Shown: one piece after another, positions 9,548-22,479 of the stretch | Numbering within the stretch: position 1 is the stretch's first letter | How the letters are laid out: every line of letters starts with the position of its first letter | Assembly (NCBI GenBank): GCA_003996215.1 | Contig: QJPP01002921.1 | Span: 29,593-93,592, forward strand | DNA length: 64,000 bases | Direction: 5' to 3' | DNA from: Jaltomata sinuosa | Taxonomy: Eukaryota; Streptophyta; Magnoliopsida; Solanales; Solanaceae | Made by a program: the position numbers and the translations under genes | Notes under the pieces: generated by a model | The model's input: only the letters and a program-made list of their open reading frames with translations | What the model was told of the DNA's origin: nothing | Database searches by the model: none

Positions 9548-10889
9548 ATTTAGCCTTAAGTTTTTTGTTTTCTATTCCAACTCCTAAATATATATAAGGG
9601 GACACTTTTTCTAGTATTTTGTGCTAAGGGGAAAAATGATGGTTTTGGCATACATTTTTAATTAATTTTCTGTTTCTGATTTGAACTGCTAATTTCATTA
9701 TCAAGGATTATATAGAGATTTTGCTTTGCACCATGCACGATATATCGATTAAGGGGTTTGTGGACCTCGAAGGAAATGGTTGGTCAATATTCTATGCTTA
9801 TTTCACTGGCCAAATTGGGAATCAAATCAAAGGAGCATCTTTCTTACTTTATTCTTTTTGGCGGGTGGACGACAAGATTCCCTTTCTTGAATGAACTGTT
9901 ACCAATATTATTATTATTACTACTACTACAAGTAGGCATATTTGTGATTCGGTTTGAGTTAATTTTGGGGTAAAATTAAAATCAAACTAATTTAGTTAAT
10001 TTTTTAGTTATTAAAATCAAAATAAATCAAATATAATTCATATTCATCAGTTTGATTATTTTAAGTTTGGTTCGATTTTTTATTTTTTAAGAAACATAAT
10101 GATATTTCTCTCCTTTATTTTTTCACTATAATCAAAAAAGAATTTCCAACTTATAATCTATTATTAACCTTTTAATGTGGTGGCTATAATTTTCTTGGAT
10201 TATGGAGAAAATTTCTTAATATCTATAAACTTTAAGTAAGTGGATAAAGTTGATAAGAAATACAAAAATAAAAAAATTAGGTAAATCTCATAGTTATTTC
10301 TTTGAATATATAAGTTTGAATTCATGACTATCTTTATACAAAGTATAAATGAACTTAAGGCGTAAAATTCACCTTAAATGAGAATAAAATATAAAATTAA
10401 TTAGCCTATTAAGGATAAATAAAAATTTCATGAAAAAGTATACAAAGTATTTAAAATATTTTATAAGAATAATATATTGTATATATATAATTCTAAAATT
10501 TGAATATATAACTTATAGGTTCAATTTTTCATTCGATTTGATGAGATTATCTTGAATTCACGAATGGTAAATCCTTCGACGGATGAGATTAGGAAGATCC
10601 GAGCGAAACTTCAAGAATATGGACAAGTTGGAGATATAAGTGTCTTCAAAATAGTTAGGTTATATTAGAGGGGCCGAGTCTATTCGTTGATAGGTCGGGT
10701 CCTTTGAGTTGGTTAAGAAATACATGTCGACCATTACTTTAAAGTCACGTGTTATGTTAAAAAACTCATCCTTGTCATGTCATAATTTTGTTAAAGGAAG
10801 GGCACTTTTTATTCTAAAAACAACATTAATGACAATTGTGATCCAATAAGTGAAAGTCAGACATTTTAAAGTCATTTTTATTAAGTGGG
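9548..10889. other. AT-rich intergenic stretch downstream of the tetraspanin
   Basis: Holds the presumed 3' untranslated region just after the stop at 9547, then very AT-rich DNA. A short ATT/ACT microsatellite lies near 9907-9930. I see no ORF of coding character, RNA gene or recognisable transposon. It ends at the left terminus of copia element G. Confidence 0.6.
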
Positions 10890-11033
10890 TGTTTTAAAAT
10901 CAAGACAAAAGAACAATATAAAAATGAAGAGAAAGAAGAAGAATATAAGATAGGAGGAACAATACAGGATAACTTTCTTTCTTTCAAGTGTGTTCAACAT
11001 CATTTTCAAGACCTCTATTTATAGGATTACATT

Positions 11034-13757
11034 AAGGAACATCAAATGGTGTCATAAGCATGACATTAATCCTCGATAAGTTGGGGAAGATTATGAGATT
11101 GTGGATGATTAATGATGAGGTGGTGAAGGTGTGAGTATTACTACTCATAAAGGAGGAATTTGTCACGACCTAACTATCGGGCCGTGCGGACACCTACTCT
11201 AAGCACCTAGATAGGAGAACTCTTAGCACCCGATCCAACAGGTAAAATGAGGAAATTGAAAGTAAAACATAAGAATATAGCCTTTTTAATACTGAAAGAA
11301 AACACTTACAATATTTAAATACAGTAAAACCTTTAGAACTTGAATACAACCCTCCACAGGAACTAGTCTAAGAAGGTACAAGAGCTCTAAGGAGAAATAC
11401 AAAGTATAAAAAGAAGACATAACTTCCATCATGGAAACGAAGAGTAGAAGCTGCTGAAAATCATTGTCGCCCTGTACCTAAGAAACATCATTGATCCTGC
11501 AACCAGACTATACCCAAAAAGGTATAGCAAGAGTAGTATCAGTACAAACAACACTTACTGGTAGACATCATTGGTCGACCCGAATCCATCGCATACCATC
11601 ATATAGGAAATCAAGAGAAAATGTACAATAAATCACAAGAAATCAGTCTTTCATCATCCACCTTTACCCTCCATGATATTAACACTAAGAACTCATACGT
11701 TCCATCTCAAGCCTTCCTACCTCATTCCGCTGCCAACTCCACCATTAGCAGACATTTCACCTTCTATCCTGGTTAAACCAACTGGTCACACATAACACTA
11801 GAACTTCCAAGTCACACTTAACACTAGGACTACCTGACCAATTTCAATCCCGTAATTTACATTACTAACTAACCCTATTAGTAGGTCTGTCACCCTGACT
11901 TAAGATCCTAAGTCAACAACCTTGACTCTTAGCCCACAATAATGGACTACTTGTGAGTTTTTGCATATTCAACCCCCCAAGGTTCCTTACCCTTGATATC
12001 CCGTCGATTCAAGCACTCACAAAATTCCAGTATTGTTTCACTAAACCAGTCAACCCTAACTCCCTAGGAACCTTAGTCCCTCCAAGCTCACCCATATTTT
12101 ACCCTCAAGCAATACACCTAAACACCTCTAGTCTTGTGCCCAATTAGCCCAGACATCACCGCTAGTCGATCCGTCACTCTTGTCAAAAATAAGGAATTCG
12201 AGTGTACGCCATTAACAGAATACTATCAGACAACATGAAATAACCAAGTCCATATGACTATCAATAATACCCCTAATCAATAATCGGAATCAGTAACCTT
12301 ATAAGTCATATCCAACTATTTAAGTAACCAAACCACATATAATTATGTCACAACTTGCAAACCACCTGGACCTTCCAAGGATCCCTAGGACATCATCTAG
12401 GCCATTTAACATACGATTTTGATTTACAGAAGAAACCATCTTATCACTTAAGCACACCAACTCGGCCCTCAAGGACCAATAAATATATGTCAAGTAATGA
12501 TAAATTTTTTCCCTCTTAGGAACTCAACATGTAAAGAACATCAATAACAGATAGATCTGGTTCACTCAAGGAACCAACATGTAAAGAACATCAATCAAAG
12601 ATAAACCAAGTTCACTCAAGGAATTCAACATGTAACGAACATCAATCACAGATAAATTCGATTCACTCAAGGAACCAAAATGTAATATATAACAAGTAAA
12701 CCCGTATCAGGCGTGTTACTTGAGCCAACCATTATAGAACCTATACCATGCGTGGTACCCGAGCTAACTAATAAGTATCCCATACCAGGCGTGTTACCCT
12801 AGCTAATCAATATGTATTTTGTACCAGGTATGGTACTCGAGTTAACTAAATATCACACATAATCCAACAGTCAATAATTAATGGAAAAAATCACACTTGT
12901 ACACAAACAAGCAACAAAACCAAGTTCATTTCACATAATTAACACCCGGATAATTAGACATTCACAATTTCATTCCCTAAGTATATAATCGCATACAAAA
13001 TACTAAGCCACAGTTACATGAACACATAATTGGATTGGAAAAATAATAACCATCACCTACCCAATAATCGTGTTTATAATCCCCAATATTGAAATCCTGT
13101 CCGAAGACTACTTCACGGTTTACTCTCTAAACACATATAATCATTTACCCCAACTTCGAACCCCCTTCCCAGAATGTGAGGGCATCTTAGGAAATTCATT
13201 TATTATTATAAAGGACTTCAAAAACCTTTCTATTCATCTCACTTCCCTTAATTGAAGTATTCCCGAGAACCCGCTACGACCTAGCAACTTATTCCCTCAC
13301 AATAATTTTGGTTCTCCAAACCTAGCCATAATCTAGTTTCCTGCAATCTAGAACCACACACAAGTTAACAAGTAAAACAAACCCAGAATGAAAACTCATC
13401 ACCTCGACCCCATCATCCCCTATTCAATCAATGAGCCCGAAGGCCTAAGCATGAATCCTTCAGTTATTCTACACAATAGTATGCAAGAAAATATGGGTTT
13501 ACAGCTACTCAATTAAACTTAGCATACCTGGATGCCAAACATCTGCTGCAGAGGTCTGAACACTGACTTTTGGCTCCGTAGAGGTAAATCCTGATGGAAA
13601 GTAGGCCTGGAATCCATGGGTTTTACTCTATTCAAGCGAAAATCCTCCCTCTTCATTATTCCCTGCATTGTAGTTGCCTAGGAGGGATTTTTGGAGTAAC
13701 TCTCGCCTATTTTTAATTGAATAGGGGAGAATAGAATTATAAAACCCATTTTTGAGC
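11034..13757. repeat. Duplicated block, copy 2 (likely parental locus)
   Basis: Direct-repeat partner of 1501-4237, differing by a low percentage of bases plus small indels. Here the block sits in a coherent context: an LTR of element G interrupted by a complete solo LTR. The copy at 1501 has neither end. This copy is therefore probably the source. Confidence 0.85.
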
Positions 13758-14208
13758 TTTCTGGTCCTGTTATTCTGCTATAGCTGCCTGCCGGCCGCTA
13801 CCGCAGTGCTGCTATAGCGTCCTAATTCTACTACAGTAGCCTCAGCTTTTCAGCACGGATAGTTTTCAGTTAAATGGTTATAACTTTTTACTCGGAAAGC
13901 GGATTAACAAACGTTTGGTGGTATTGGAAAAAAAGACCCAAAAATCTTTAATGTAGTGGATATTGGGACTCCTAACTCCTTATATTCTAGGAGGAATGCT
14001 CATTTGAAGTTGACCCTAGTTTGAACTTAGCCCAAAACTAAATCAATAAGAAAACTTTCAACTTAACTTTGTGCTACGAGTATTGAATGACCTTAGTACA
14101 TACCAAATGTACTCTAATACTAGAGAATTAATCCTAACACTTCTTACAAGTAAGACACATATGCCTTAACCGCATATATTGTCAGTAACGACAAAATAGG
14201 TCGTTACA
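11161..14208 (-). mobile_element. Solo gypsy LTR S
   Basis: 3,048 bp bounded by TGTCACGACC at the left and GGTCGTTACA at the right (TG...CA with near-inverted ends). Read on the minus strand the ends are TGTAACGACC...GGTCGTGACA, matching the ends of LTRs A, B and C. The flanking 5-mers GAATT (11156-11160) and AAATT (14209-14213) look like a decayed target duplication. No internal coding region is present, so this is a solo LTR from LTR-LTR recombination. Near 13770-13850 it has a palindrome-rich patch (GCTATAGC twice, CTACTACAGTAG). Confidence 0.75.
12519..12850. repeat. 51 bp and 39 bp tandem repeats inside S (copy 2)
   Basis: Same two arrays as at 3010-3176 and 3196-3345. The 51 bp units run to about 12686. 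The 39 bp units have cores at about 12708, 12747, 12786 and 12825. Two of the cores here read GCGTGTTAC rather than GCGTGGTAC. Confidence 0.8.
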
Positions 14209-14280
14209 AAATTACACCTAGAAGTTATGGAAATTTATAATTAAGTGATAATAATCTTTATAATATAATTATTTAAAACA

Positions 14281-15751
14281 CTCTCTCTTGGATGTCAATT
14301 GATGGATAATGTGTCTCATTAAAATATTACTAGGAAAAATACAGTGAAATTTTTTTTGTAAAAGAAAGGGGGTACATATATCTTATAATACGCGTTGTTT
14401 ACTCCCTCGTCAAAAATCATACCAGAAAATCTAATGGGACAAAATCTAGGCCAATGATAAAAGAGTGCAACATGTATTTTGCTCCCCTTGAATATTTCTC
14501 AAAGATGATGCATCTCAATCTTGAATATCAGCTTCTCAAATGTTGAGGTAATGCTTTAGTGAACAGATCCGCCAAATTATCAATCAAAGAAATTTGTTGA
14601 ACATCTATTTCACCTTTCTTCTCAAGATCATGAGTGGTGAAATGAGTTTTGTTCTGTCTCCGATAATGTATCCTCTCTTCAGTTGAGATATACATGTAAC
14701 ATTGTCTTCATATAATGTAGTTGGAATATCCTTTTTAAAGAAAACTCACTCATTTTCTAAATTTATCGAGTCATTGATCTCAACCAAAAATACTCCAAGC
14801 TAGCTTCATGGATAGCTATTATTTCTATATTATTTGAAGAAGTTGTAGATATTGAACGCCAAGATATAGCTGTGCCTCCATATGTAAAAAAATGGCTCAT
14901 ATGAGATCAAATTTTATGCGGATCCGACAGATATCATGCATTCACATAATCTATTATTTTTGACTTGGATTCATTGAAATAAAATATTTTCATGTCAAGG
15001 ATTTCCCGAAGATATATAGATATATGTTTGACATTATTTCAATATCTTTTTATCGGGGAGAAGCTGAATCTTTCCAAATAATCTTTCCAAATTGCTTTTA
15101 AGTCTTTTTATTGTATGTTGATTGATGGACAAATATTTCATTTGTCAAATGCTCAATCTATAGGCATAGACAAAATTTTATCTTACCAAGATCTTTCATT
15201 TCAAATTCTTTCTTCATACACTAAACAATATTTGAAAGCTCTTAGGAGTGCTAATGATATTCAAGTAATCAACATACACATTAATTATAGAAAATTCAGG
15301 CCCAGACTTTCTTATAAAAAATACAAGAAAAAGGGTCATTTTCGTACCCTTTCTTTAGCAAATATTCGCTAAGATGATTGTACCATATCACATCCGCGCT
15401 AATTGTTTTAATTCGTATAAGAATTTCTGAAACTTTGTTGAACATGTTTTTGTGAACTTTTATATGCTTCTGGCACTGTGAATGCTTCAGGGAGTATTAC
15501 AAATAGATTGTGATAACATTCATTAGGCGCATTTCAAGCTTTTCATAAACTGCAAGATTTATTATATACTTGAAGGTAATTGCATCCAACATAGAAGAAT
15601 GTGTCTTCACATAATCAATGTCAGACCTTTGTGAATTTCCTTGTGTCACAGGTCGTGATTTACATCTTACGACTTTACTTTTTTTATTTTATTTTCGCAC
15701 AAAACCCCCCTTTGTACCCTACTAGCTTGACACCTTTAGGTGTTTGGTCTA
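14281..15751 (-). pseudogene. Copia G: 3' end of pol (RT and RNase H remnant)
   Basis: Minus strand. Broken frames translate to copia RNase H landmarks: YGGTAISWRS near 14865-14895, a stretch ending AIHEASLEYFWLRSM (about 14780-14830), and NLADLFTKAL (about 14550-14580). RT-like VGYKGGFVRK lies at about 15690-15720, and a MTLIMKTH-like piece lies close to 15600. Many stops and frameshifts leave no ORF of note. The reading is cut at 15751 by element A and resumes at 36634. Confidence 0.75.
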
Positions 15752-18700
15752 TGTCACAATCCGATTTCTCGGTCATGATGGCACCTATAACCCCCCAGTA
15801 AGTGAACTAATCCCGTAGCCCAGAACAGTTAATAATGGGCTACCATCTAATGATTAAGCAGAAGAACAGTAAATAAGCAGAAGCAAGGGAACAAGATAAA
15901 GAAATAAATAACAGGAATACGTACACAGAAGCTAAACCAAATCCAAAACTTCGTATCATAGTATAAGAGCCAAAACTACATCAACATAGTACAAAAGGAT
16001 CAAAAATAATATATACATATGTCTCTGAATAGTAAAAGAGTACATGATACAAAAGATGAACTAAAAGCTAAGCTTCGGTAGCCAAGAGCTCACCCTCTGT
16101 CTAGAATGGTCCAAAAGATCATCCTGCACGAGTTTTCAATGGATCAACGACTATGGGTCACACTAGAATCTGCACCAAAAAGATGCAGAGTGTAGTATGA
16201 GCACCAATTGCTAAGAAACGAGTAACCAATAGGTATCATAGGATGACTGGGTGCATATAAGATATAAGGGCAACAATATAGAAGAAGAGAAGCAAGTAGT
16301 CACATTAAACAATGAATAAGTACATAGAAGCTAGCACGGAAGGATACAAGAATAAAACAACATACTTGGCTAGCTACTAGGATATATATATCACAAATAA
16401 ATATGAAAGGAAGAAGTAACGCACCTGGGATCCATGAAATAACAGTATATAACAAGAGTTTAAGAAGAAGGCCGTATACCGGTAATCTCAAGTAAGAAGG
16501 AAGGCGGAAAAGAAATAATAGTAACCAGGCTTGAAAATAAGACCAAGAACCAAGTCATGCTAGTAATATAACTCTCAATTACCAATCATCATAATACAAC
16601 CATAATAAGATCCATATTGCGATAAAATAATGATAAGTCTACCTACAGTCCCAACAAGCGCCCATACACCCGAGGAACGCATACAAGTGAAGACAAACTC
16701 TCCGACATCCTATACTACCAGAGTGTACACTCAATAAACAGCAAAAAAAGGTGGAATCGAACACACATGTATGATATGATGCAATATTTGATAACCAGGT
16801 GGAATAGTAACCATGTATGTACCTCCTCCGGTGCCTACAGGCCTAGTAGGTAGGATCTATGGAAGGATACATCCCGAATATCTCAACTACACTATATACT
16901 CCTCCCCCGACACACTCAGCATGTAGCCCTTATTCTGGGCCGACAAGGTCCATAGAGGTCCTCGACCATATACTAACTCTCATAACCTCAATAAAAATAG
17001 TTTGGAATGAACCAGGATCCAAATTAGTAATCAAGTCTCGACAATGCATGCCCAGAGTCTATCCGGGTCTAAATCGATGAAATAAACCTCAAAAGACCCT
17101 ACAAGGGTGCCCAGACATAACCGAGTCTAAAATAGTAGTAAAATAAGTGAAAAAATACTTTATATGCATGATAATGGCATGCTCAATCACGAACAGTATC
17201 CCAACGGCTCACAATCACCTATCACCCTGCACATGCTCTAATTGTTCTATAGCGCAGATAACCAGATCTATGAACTAATATCGATATATAGGACTCGCGG
17301 ACATTCCCGAATAACCCACCATCTATGATCCAGAGTCAAATACAAGGCCACACCGGACCACAAGGGTGATATAAGCAACTACAATGAATTCTACAACCAA
17401 ACAAGGGAAATAATATGGACATGAAAGAACGAGCAAGGTTTGAGGTACCAAGCTAATAAACCCAACCCAAGGATGCTAATTAGTATAACTATATCCTTTA
17501 TATGCAAACTCTAAAAGAGTTAAATCGTAACCTACCTGTCGTTCGAGGACAAGCTGCTAGAACAATGATGTCCTAGCCTGAACTTCTCTGAGAATATCCG
17601 AAATGAAATAAAACTATCATAAAGATAAACTACACGTTAAAATGAGACTAATGATACCCATAATACTTAATTATATCTGGGTCAAAATTTGGGTCAACAG
17701 TGGGCTTGTGAGACCCGCAACCAGACACTGGACACAAAAGAGCGCATAACGACCACCACACTTTCATGAGTACATGCTAAGATTATTATAAGAAATTGGC
17801 CAAGGAAAAGGCTCAAAACAACCTACCAACTAAAGTAACAATTAAGGAATCAAAGAGGGGAAATACAGAATTGAACGGAGAACTTACCGAATTGGAGATA
17901 TGAAAAAGATCACCGGCCCAAGAATTTAAATTCAAATGCCAAGAATTGAAGCAATGCAGAGCTTTGGTGAGTTTGGAGCTAATAATGGAGGAAATGAATT
18001 TTGGAGTGATAAAAATGAAAGAGAAGGTTTATATACTGCCTAGAGGTCTTTCTTTGCGATCGCGAAGGGACCGCATGCGGTCGCGATGACCATGCTGGCT
18101 AGACCATCATGATCGTAAGGATTAGCCATGCAGTCAGGAAGAGGCAAAGAAGGGTGAATCACCATCGCAAAGATGGGCATCACGATCGCGTAGAACAAGA
18201 GAACCAGGACAACATCACGGCCGCTAAGAACAAAGGTTGGTCAACAAAACTTTCATTGCGATCGCATGAAGGGACCTCGCGATCGCGATTAAGGCTTGAG
18301 GCCTATACCTGTAATAGCTACCAGTAGAAAACACAAGGGGAAAAGTCTCTGGTGGTCTCACAGGGCTCATCTAAGACCCCACGTGCGCAAACAAACTATG
18401 CTAACATTATAGAAATAGCATTCCAGACTCAACTGAACTGATGGAAAACCCAATGGAGGTCGGTTTAGCAAAAAATGGGCCCAACACCTAAAACCAAACT
18501 TAAGCCAAAATAGAACTCAACACCCAAAAATGAGTCTGGAAGTCTCGAAACCCAAACCAAAGGTCCCTCTAGCCCAAGGTCACCATTTTGGAACTAACAA
18601 CGCTGATGGAATTTCCATCCGAGGCCATATTCTTCGAATGTTGACCAAAGTTAAACTTCCAAGCTTAACTGGATAGAAAACACAAAACCAAACTGAAAGC

Positions 18701-18984
18701 TCCGAGACCCTGACCAAGGGTCCATCTAGACCAAAATCCGCGCTCCGAAGCTAACGAAACTGTCAAAATTTGATTCCAAGCACGTTTACCAAGAATGTTG
18801 ACTGAAGTCAATGATATCTTAAGCTAAGGTTCTAAAATAGAGAAATAGCCATAACAACCAAATAAATAGCCAGGGCACCAAACCACCAGTCCCATCAAGC
18901 CATAAATGACTTAGGACCACTACAGGTAAGCCCTAATAGTACAAGAAAAGCATAAATCCGGGAATGACCGGAAGGGTCATTACA
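15752..18984 (-). mobile_element. Element A 3' LTR
   Basis: 3,233 bp. It starts TGTCACAATCC and ends GGGTCATTACA on the plus strand. It aligns over its length with 24225-26158 and 35442-36628. It contains a TATA box and a palindrome array at 18028-18300. Spurious ORFs inside are not genes. Confidence 0.88.
18028..18300 (-). promoter_or_regulatory. LTR promoter of A (3' LTR): TATA plus GCGATCGC array
   Basis: On the minus strand TATATAAA (18028-18035) lies directly downstream of an array of CpG palindromes: GCGATCGC at 18057, 18258 and 18279, plus GGTCGCGATG and CACGATCGCG variants. The order fits a U3 enhancer next to a core promoter. The function is inferred. Confidence 0.6.
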
Positions 18985-18989
18985 TCATC

Positions 18990-20400
18990 CACTACTAAAA
19001 ATGACTTTCGTCCTCGAAAGCCAAAAAAATAAAGTACCTGAAGGCTCAAACAACTATGGATACTAGGCCCGCATCTCTCTCTAGATCTCCCAGGTAGACT
19101 CCCCAACTGGACGGTGCCTCCACTGAACCTTAACAACTCAAATCTCCCTAGATCTCAATCTTCTCACATCTCTGGCCAAAATAACTATCGGCTCCTCAAC
19201 AAAGGCCAAACTCCCATCCAACTGAACCGTATCCCACTGCAACATATGAGACTCATTTGGAACATACCATCACAACATCGATATATGGAAAACTGGGTGC
19301 ATAGCTGAAAATATCGGAGGCAAAACTAACTGATAGGCAACACTACCAACCCTCTGAAAATTCATAAATGGCCCAATATACCAGGGGCTAAGCTTGCCCC
19401 ATCTACCAAATCGCATCACGCTCTTCATGGGCGATATATGGAGGAATACTAAGTCACCGACATTGAACTTTAAGGCATGAAGTCTATGATTAGTGTAGCT
19501 CTTCTGCCTTCTATGAGCTGCCTAAAGTCTATTCTAAATCACTCTGACTCTGTCTAGTGAATCACGAAGCAAATCTGTACTCTATGGCCTAAACTCTAAA
19601 CCATCAAACCAACCAATTGGTGATCTGTAATGCCTATCATACAAAGTATCGAAAGGTGCCGTGCCAATGCTCGAATGAAAGCTATTATTATAAGCAAACT
19701 CAACCAAAGGTACAAACTGATCCCAAGAACCTCCAAAGTCAATAACACAGGCCTGAAACATGTCCTCTAGGACCTAAATAATCCTTTCAGATTGGCCATC
19801 TATTTGAGGGTGGAATGCAGTGCTAAGATAAACCTCTGTACCCAAATCTCACTGAATAGCCCTCCAAAACTGAGATGTGAACTGAGTGCCACGGTTTGAA
19901 ATGATAGAAGCTGGGACCCTATACAATCGAACAATCTCATGAAGGTAGATCTGAGCTAACGTCTCTGCACTGTAAGTCATCTAAACTGGGAAGAAGTGTG
20001 CTGACTTAGTTAGCCGATCAATAATCACCCAAATAGAGTCAAACCCTCAAGAAGTACGAGGCAATCCAACTACAAAATCCATAGTAATCCCTTCCCACTT
20101 CCACCCAGGAATGGGAAGTCGCTGCATCAAACCACTAAGTCTCATGTGCTCGAACTTCACTTGCTAATAGTTCAAGCACCGAGATACAAATTTTGCCACG
20201 TCCCGCTTCATACCACTCCCCTAATAAAGCTGTCTCAAATCTCTGTACATCTTAGCTGTGCTAGGATGGATAGAATAGCTAGAACAATGTGCCTCACAGA
20301 GTATTAACTAAATAAAATCCCCAACTCTAGGAACACAAAGACGACTGTCAAACCTCAGAACCCCATCTGAATATAGAGTATCCTAGCTGGCCTCATCTCA
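18990..20400 (-). pseudogene. Element A integrase with GPY and chromodomain-like tail
   Basis: Reading right to left: the end of the zinc-binding module (MYRDLRQLY...GMKRDVAKFVSRCLNY, about 20160-20260), then the core with MDFVVGLP (about 20070), SIISNRGTQFTSQFW (about 19890) and DGQSER (about 19810). Next come EFAYNNSFHSSIG, then YIGPFMNFQRVGSVAYQL and HPVFHISML (GPY/F module), and finally VKVQWRHRPVGESTWE near 19110 (chromodomain-like). The second catalytic Asp is Asn (SNRG where SDRG is expected). Several stops are present. It is inactive. Confidence 0.85.
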
Positions 20401-20562
20401 AACAACCTAATCACGAAGGTCACACAACTGCTGATCCTCAAACTAACAACTCTAAATCTAATAAACCAAGGTAGAACAAACCTCAATACTGGTAAGAACT
20501 CTGCTAGGATCTGACAAGGTAAGCCTAACCAAACGGTTAGCCAAGGACTGGATGTCCAAGGC

Positions 20563-20979
20563 CTATGGTCGCTCAGAAACTAAAAGTGAAGATAAGCTGC
20601 CCATACTCACCGTCTTTCGATTCAAGGCATCTGCTACCATGTTTACCTTGCCTGGATGATACAAAATATTGAAATCATAGTCCTTCAGTAACTCAATCCA
20701 TCTCCTCTGCCTCGAGTTCAGATCTTGCTGACTCTTGATATACTGAAGACTATGGTGATCAGTGAATATCTCATAATGAACCCCATATAAGTAGTGCTGC
20801 CAAATCTTGAGCGCAAAAACTACTGCCGCCAACTCTAAGTCATGAGTGCAGTAGTTGCACTCGTGAACCTTTAGCTGCCTTAATGCATATGCTATCACAC
20901 GATCCTGCTGCATTAACACACAACCAAGACCAACCTCGGAAGCATCATAATACATGGAGAAGCTCTCACCCTCAACTGG
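20563..20979 (-). pseudogene. Element A RNase H
   Basis: An open stretch of 130 codons with the retroviral-type RNase H motifs: YYDASEVGLGCVLMQQ, DLELAAVVFALKIW, EIFTDHHSLQYI and HPGKVNMVADAL. The four acidic positions seem retained here, unlike C, where FTD reads FTN. It follows the RT connection region directly and precedes the integrase. Confidence 0.88.
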
Positions 20980-22013
20980 CTAGTTCAACACTAGAGCTGA
21001 AGTCAATAAGGCCTTATGCCTCTGAAAACTATCTTGGCACTGATCCGACCACAAAAATGGGACATCCTTCCTATTCAGCATAGTCAAAGGTGCTTCTATG
21101 GAAGAAAACCCTTTGATGAACCTCCTGTAGTACCCTGCTAACCCAATAAAGCTGCGAACCTCGGTAGGAGTAGTAGGTCTCGGCCAATCACGAACTACTG
21201 ATATCTTACCCAGGTCCACTTTAATCCCATCCTTAGACACCACATGTCCTAAGAATGTAACTGACTCAAGACAAAACTCGCACTTTGAGAACTTAGCATA
21301 AGGCCGATGATCTCTGAAAGTCTAGAGTATAATCCTCAAGTGCTGCTCATGCTCATATCTACTCCGCAAGTATATCATGATGTCGTTTATGAAAACTATC
21401 ACAAATGAGTCTAAATACGAGCTAAACACCCTGTGCATCAAGTCCATAAAAGCTGTAGGGGCATACGTCAATCCAAAAGATATCACTAGGAACTCATAGT
21501 GGCCATAACGTGTCCAGAATGCTATCTTAGGGATGTCCTCCGCCCTAATCCTCAACTAGTGGTAGCTTGTCCTCAAATCTATCTTTGAACACTAGCTGAA
21601 CCTTGAAGCTAATCAAATAAGTCATTTATGCGCGATATCGGATACCTATTCTTTATATTCACCTTATTCAGATGCTGGTAATCAATACACATCCGCATCG
21701 ACCTGTCCTTCTTCTTCCCAAATAGAATAGGAGAACCCCAATATAATACACTAAGCCTAATGAAACACTTAGCTAACAAGTCCTGTATCTTCTTCTTAAG
21801 CTCCCTCAACTCAGCTAGAGCTTTATGATAAGGAGAAACATTAAAGGGTCTGGTGCCTGACTCTAACTCAATGGCAAAGTCAATATCTCTCTCAGGTGGA
21901 AGGCCTGGCAGGTCGGTAGGTAATACATCTAGGAAGTCTCTAACCACAGGAACTGACTTAGGAGATGAAATGTCAGCACTAGCACTCTGACATATGCTAG
22001 ATAAGCTAAACAC
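20980..22013 (-). pseudogene. Element A reverse transcriptase
   Basis: Fingers and palm at 22013-21609 (RDFLDVLPTDLPGLPPERD, then SPILFGKKKDRSMRMCIDYQ), palm at 21555-21322, and thumb/connection at 21243-20980 (FIGLAGYYRRFIKGFSS). The catalytic box reads VIVFINDIMIY: the first Asp of the usual FIDD is Asn, which should abolish polymerisation. Stops separate the pieces. Confidence 0.88.
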
Positions 22014-22144
22014 TCGCGAGAAATCAACTTTCTAGCATGAAGGCAATAAATAATCCCAGATGGTGTGCAGCTAACAGAGCCCTGCCACACAACCAAGGAT
22101 ATGCAGGGCACAACTATGGTAATGGTCTTAGCATAACAATCCAA

Positions 22145-22450
22145 AACTGCACGATGAGGGGATAACTAGTCCATGCCCAGAATCACATCAAAGTCTAACA
22201 TATCAAGGATCATCAAATCACCCCAAGTTTCAATATCTCCGACAGAAATCATACAGGATCTCACAATCTGATTCACTACTAAAGAATATCCTACTGGGGT
22301 AAAAAAAGATATAGGCATAGATAACGGCTCACTAGCCAACCCAAACAAGGTAAATAGTAGGCAAAAACGTACGAGCAAGTAGATCTAGGATCAAATAAAG
22401 ACAAAGCTGACTGATGGCATACAAAAATCATAGTTTGATCACAACATCCG
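22145..22450 (-). pseudogene. Element A aspartic protease
   Basis: Minus-strand fragment aligning with C's protease. It ends ...DLMILDMLDFDVILGMD at 22166, the usual Tekay-type boundary. The active-site segment upstream (about 22380-22420) reads LFDPRST where C has LFDPGST, with stops close by, so the catalytic Gly is lost. Confidence 0.7.
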
Positions 22451-22479
22451 AGGCCTCTACCTATGGTCTCCCAGGGACC

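Larger units (their letters stand above)
10890..14280 (-). mobile_element. Copia element G, 3' LTR (split by solo LTR S)
   Basis: The LTR is in two pieces, 10890-11160 and 14209-14280, together about 340 bp. Its termini are a perfect 9 bp inverted repeat, TGTTTTAAA at 10890 and TTTAAAACA ending at 14280. In element orientation (minus) it holds a TATA box, CCTATAAATAGAGG, near 11020, followed by a leader-like TC-rich region. A purine-rich PPT (CCAAGAGAGAG, 14281-14291) abuts the LTR. It is preceded at the left by GTGGG (candidate target duplication; the other end is outside the window). Confidence 0.75.

Noticed and set aside
9758..9973. 71-residue ORF downstream of the tetraspanin
   Set aside because: Its end is a poly-Leu run from an ATT/ACT microsatellite and there is no start context or similarity.
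15115..15372. Plus-strand 85-residue ORF
   Set aside because: It is antisense to the copia G RT remnant.
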